DNA of 6,053 bases from positions 1 to 6,053 of the forward strand of contig JBGUSX010000016.1 of assembly GCA_045132775.1 (NCBI GenBank), in the 5' to 3' direction. Position numbers and translations under genes: made by a program. Numbering within the stretch: position 1 is the stretch's first letter; each line of letters starts with the position of its first letter. The DNA comes from SVTX01 sp045132775. GTDB lineage: Bacteria > Bacillota > Clostridia > Oscillospirales > CAG-272. Below are positions 6,035 through 6,053 of the stretch, piece after piece. The notes under the pieces were generated by a model that did no database searches, had not been told where the DNA came from, and saw only the letters and a list, made by a program, of their open reading frames with translations.

Positions 6035-6035
6035 G

Positions 6036-6053
6036 GCGGGGGCTTGCTCCCGC
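6036..6053 (+). repeat. GC-rich hairpin of a REP-like element, cut by the window end
   Basis: The last 18 bases fold as a seven-base-pair stem, GCGGGGG-CTTG-CTCCCGC, with one G-U pair. The preceding GTAGG together with this stem resembles a GTAGGGCGGGGGCTTG-type dispersed element that I recall as frequent between genes of gut Clostridia. It could also be the stem of an intrinsic terminator for the head operon, but the bases that would show a T tract lie beyond the window. Confidence 0.55.

Overview
The window is the head-assembly segment of a tailed double-stranded DNA phage or prophage. All six genes lie on the plus strand in the order terminase large subunit, portal, Prp-type cysteine protease, scaffold-like protein, major capsid protein (N4-gp56 type) and a small coiled-coil protein of unknown role. 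The host is probably a Bacillota (Firmicutes) bacterium, most likely a gut Clostridia lineage. The grounds are strong AAAGGAG/TAAGGAGG ribosome-binding sites on every gene except prp, a TTG start, a Prp-family protease (a Firmicutes hallmark), close resemblance of the portal and capsid to clostridial prophage proteins, and interspersed repeats of a kind I associate with clostridial genomes. The species cannot be named from the sequence.

Layout. Bases 1-107 hold a 17-base C run and an AT-rich leader. Bases 108-1556 encode TerL, with intact ATPase and nuclease residues. Bases 1591-3141 encode the portal; the ribosome-binding site favours this start over an ATG 15 bases upstream. The portal stop overlaps the prp start (3138-3476) by ATGA. 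Bases 3525-4076 encode an acidic, coiled-coil scaffold-like protein that starts at TTG and carries a fresh in-frame 36-base-period duplication. An 82-base AT-rich spacer with two small hairpins precedes the capsid gene (4159-5439). A 171-base gap follows, mostly filled by a striking array of GTGATAT heptamers separating short hairpins of differing sequence. Bases 5611-5982 encode the small protein. The last 71 bases are palindromic and GC-rich and run off the window edge.

How the genes work together. Capsid protein and scaffold co-assemble on the portal ring into a procapsid. The Prp-like enzyme probably trims head proteins: the capsid N terminus carries an LQLF-G sequence resembling the LQFF-A site that Prp cuts in ribosomal protein bL27. 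TerL then docks on the portal, pumps DNA in and cuts it. The terminase small subunit, head-tail connectors and tail genes are not in the window.

The gene content is that of a recognisable phage family. The least explained features are the hairpin array after the capsid gene and the outward-facing GC-rich sequences at both window ends. The protease-substrate pairing is the most testable functional prediction.
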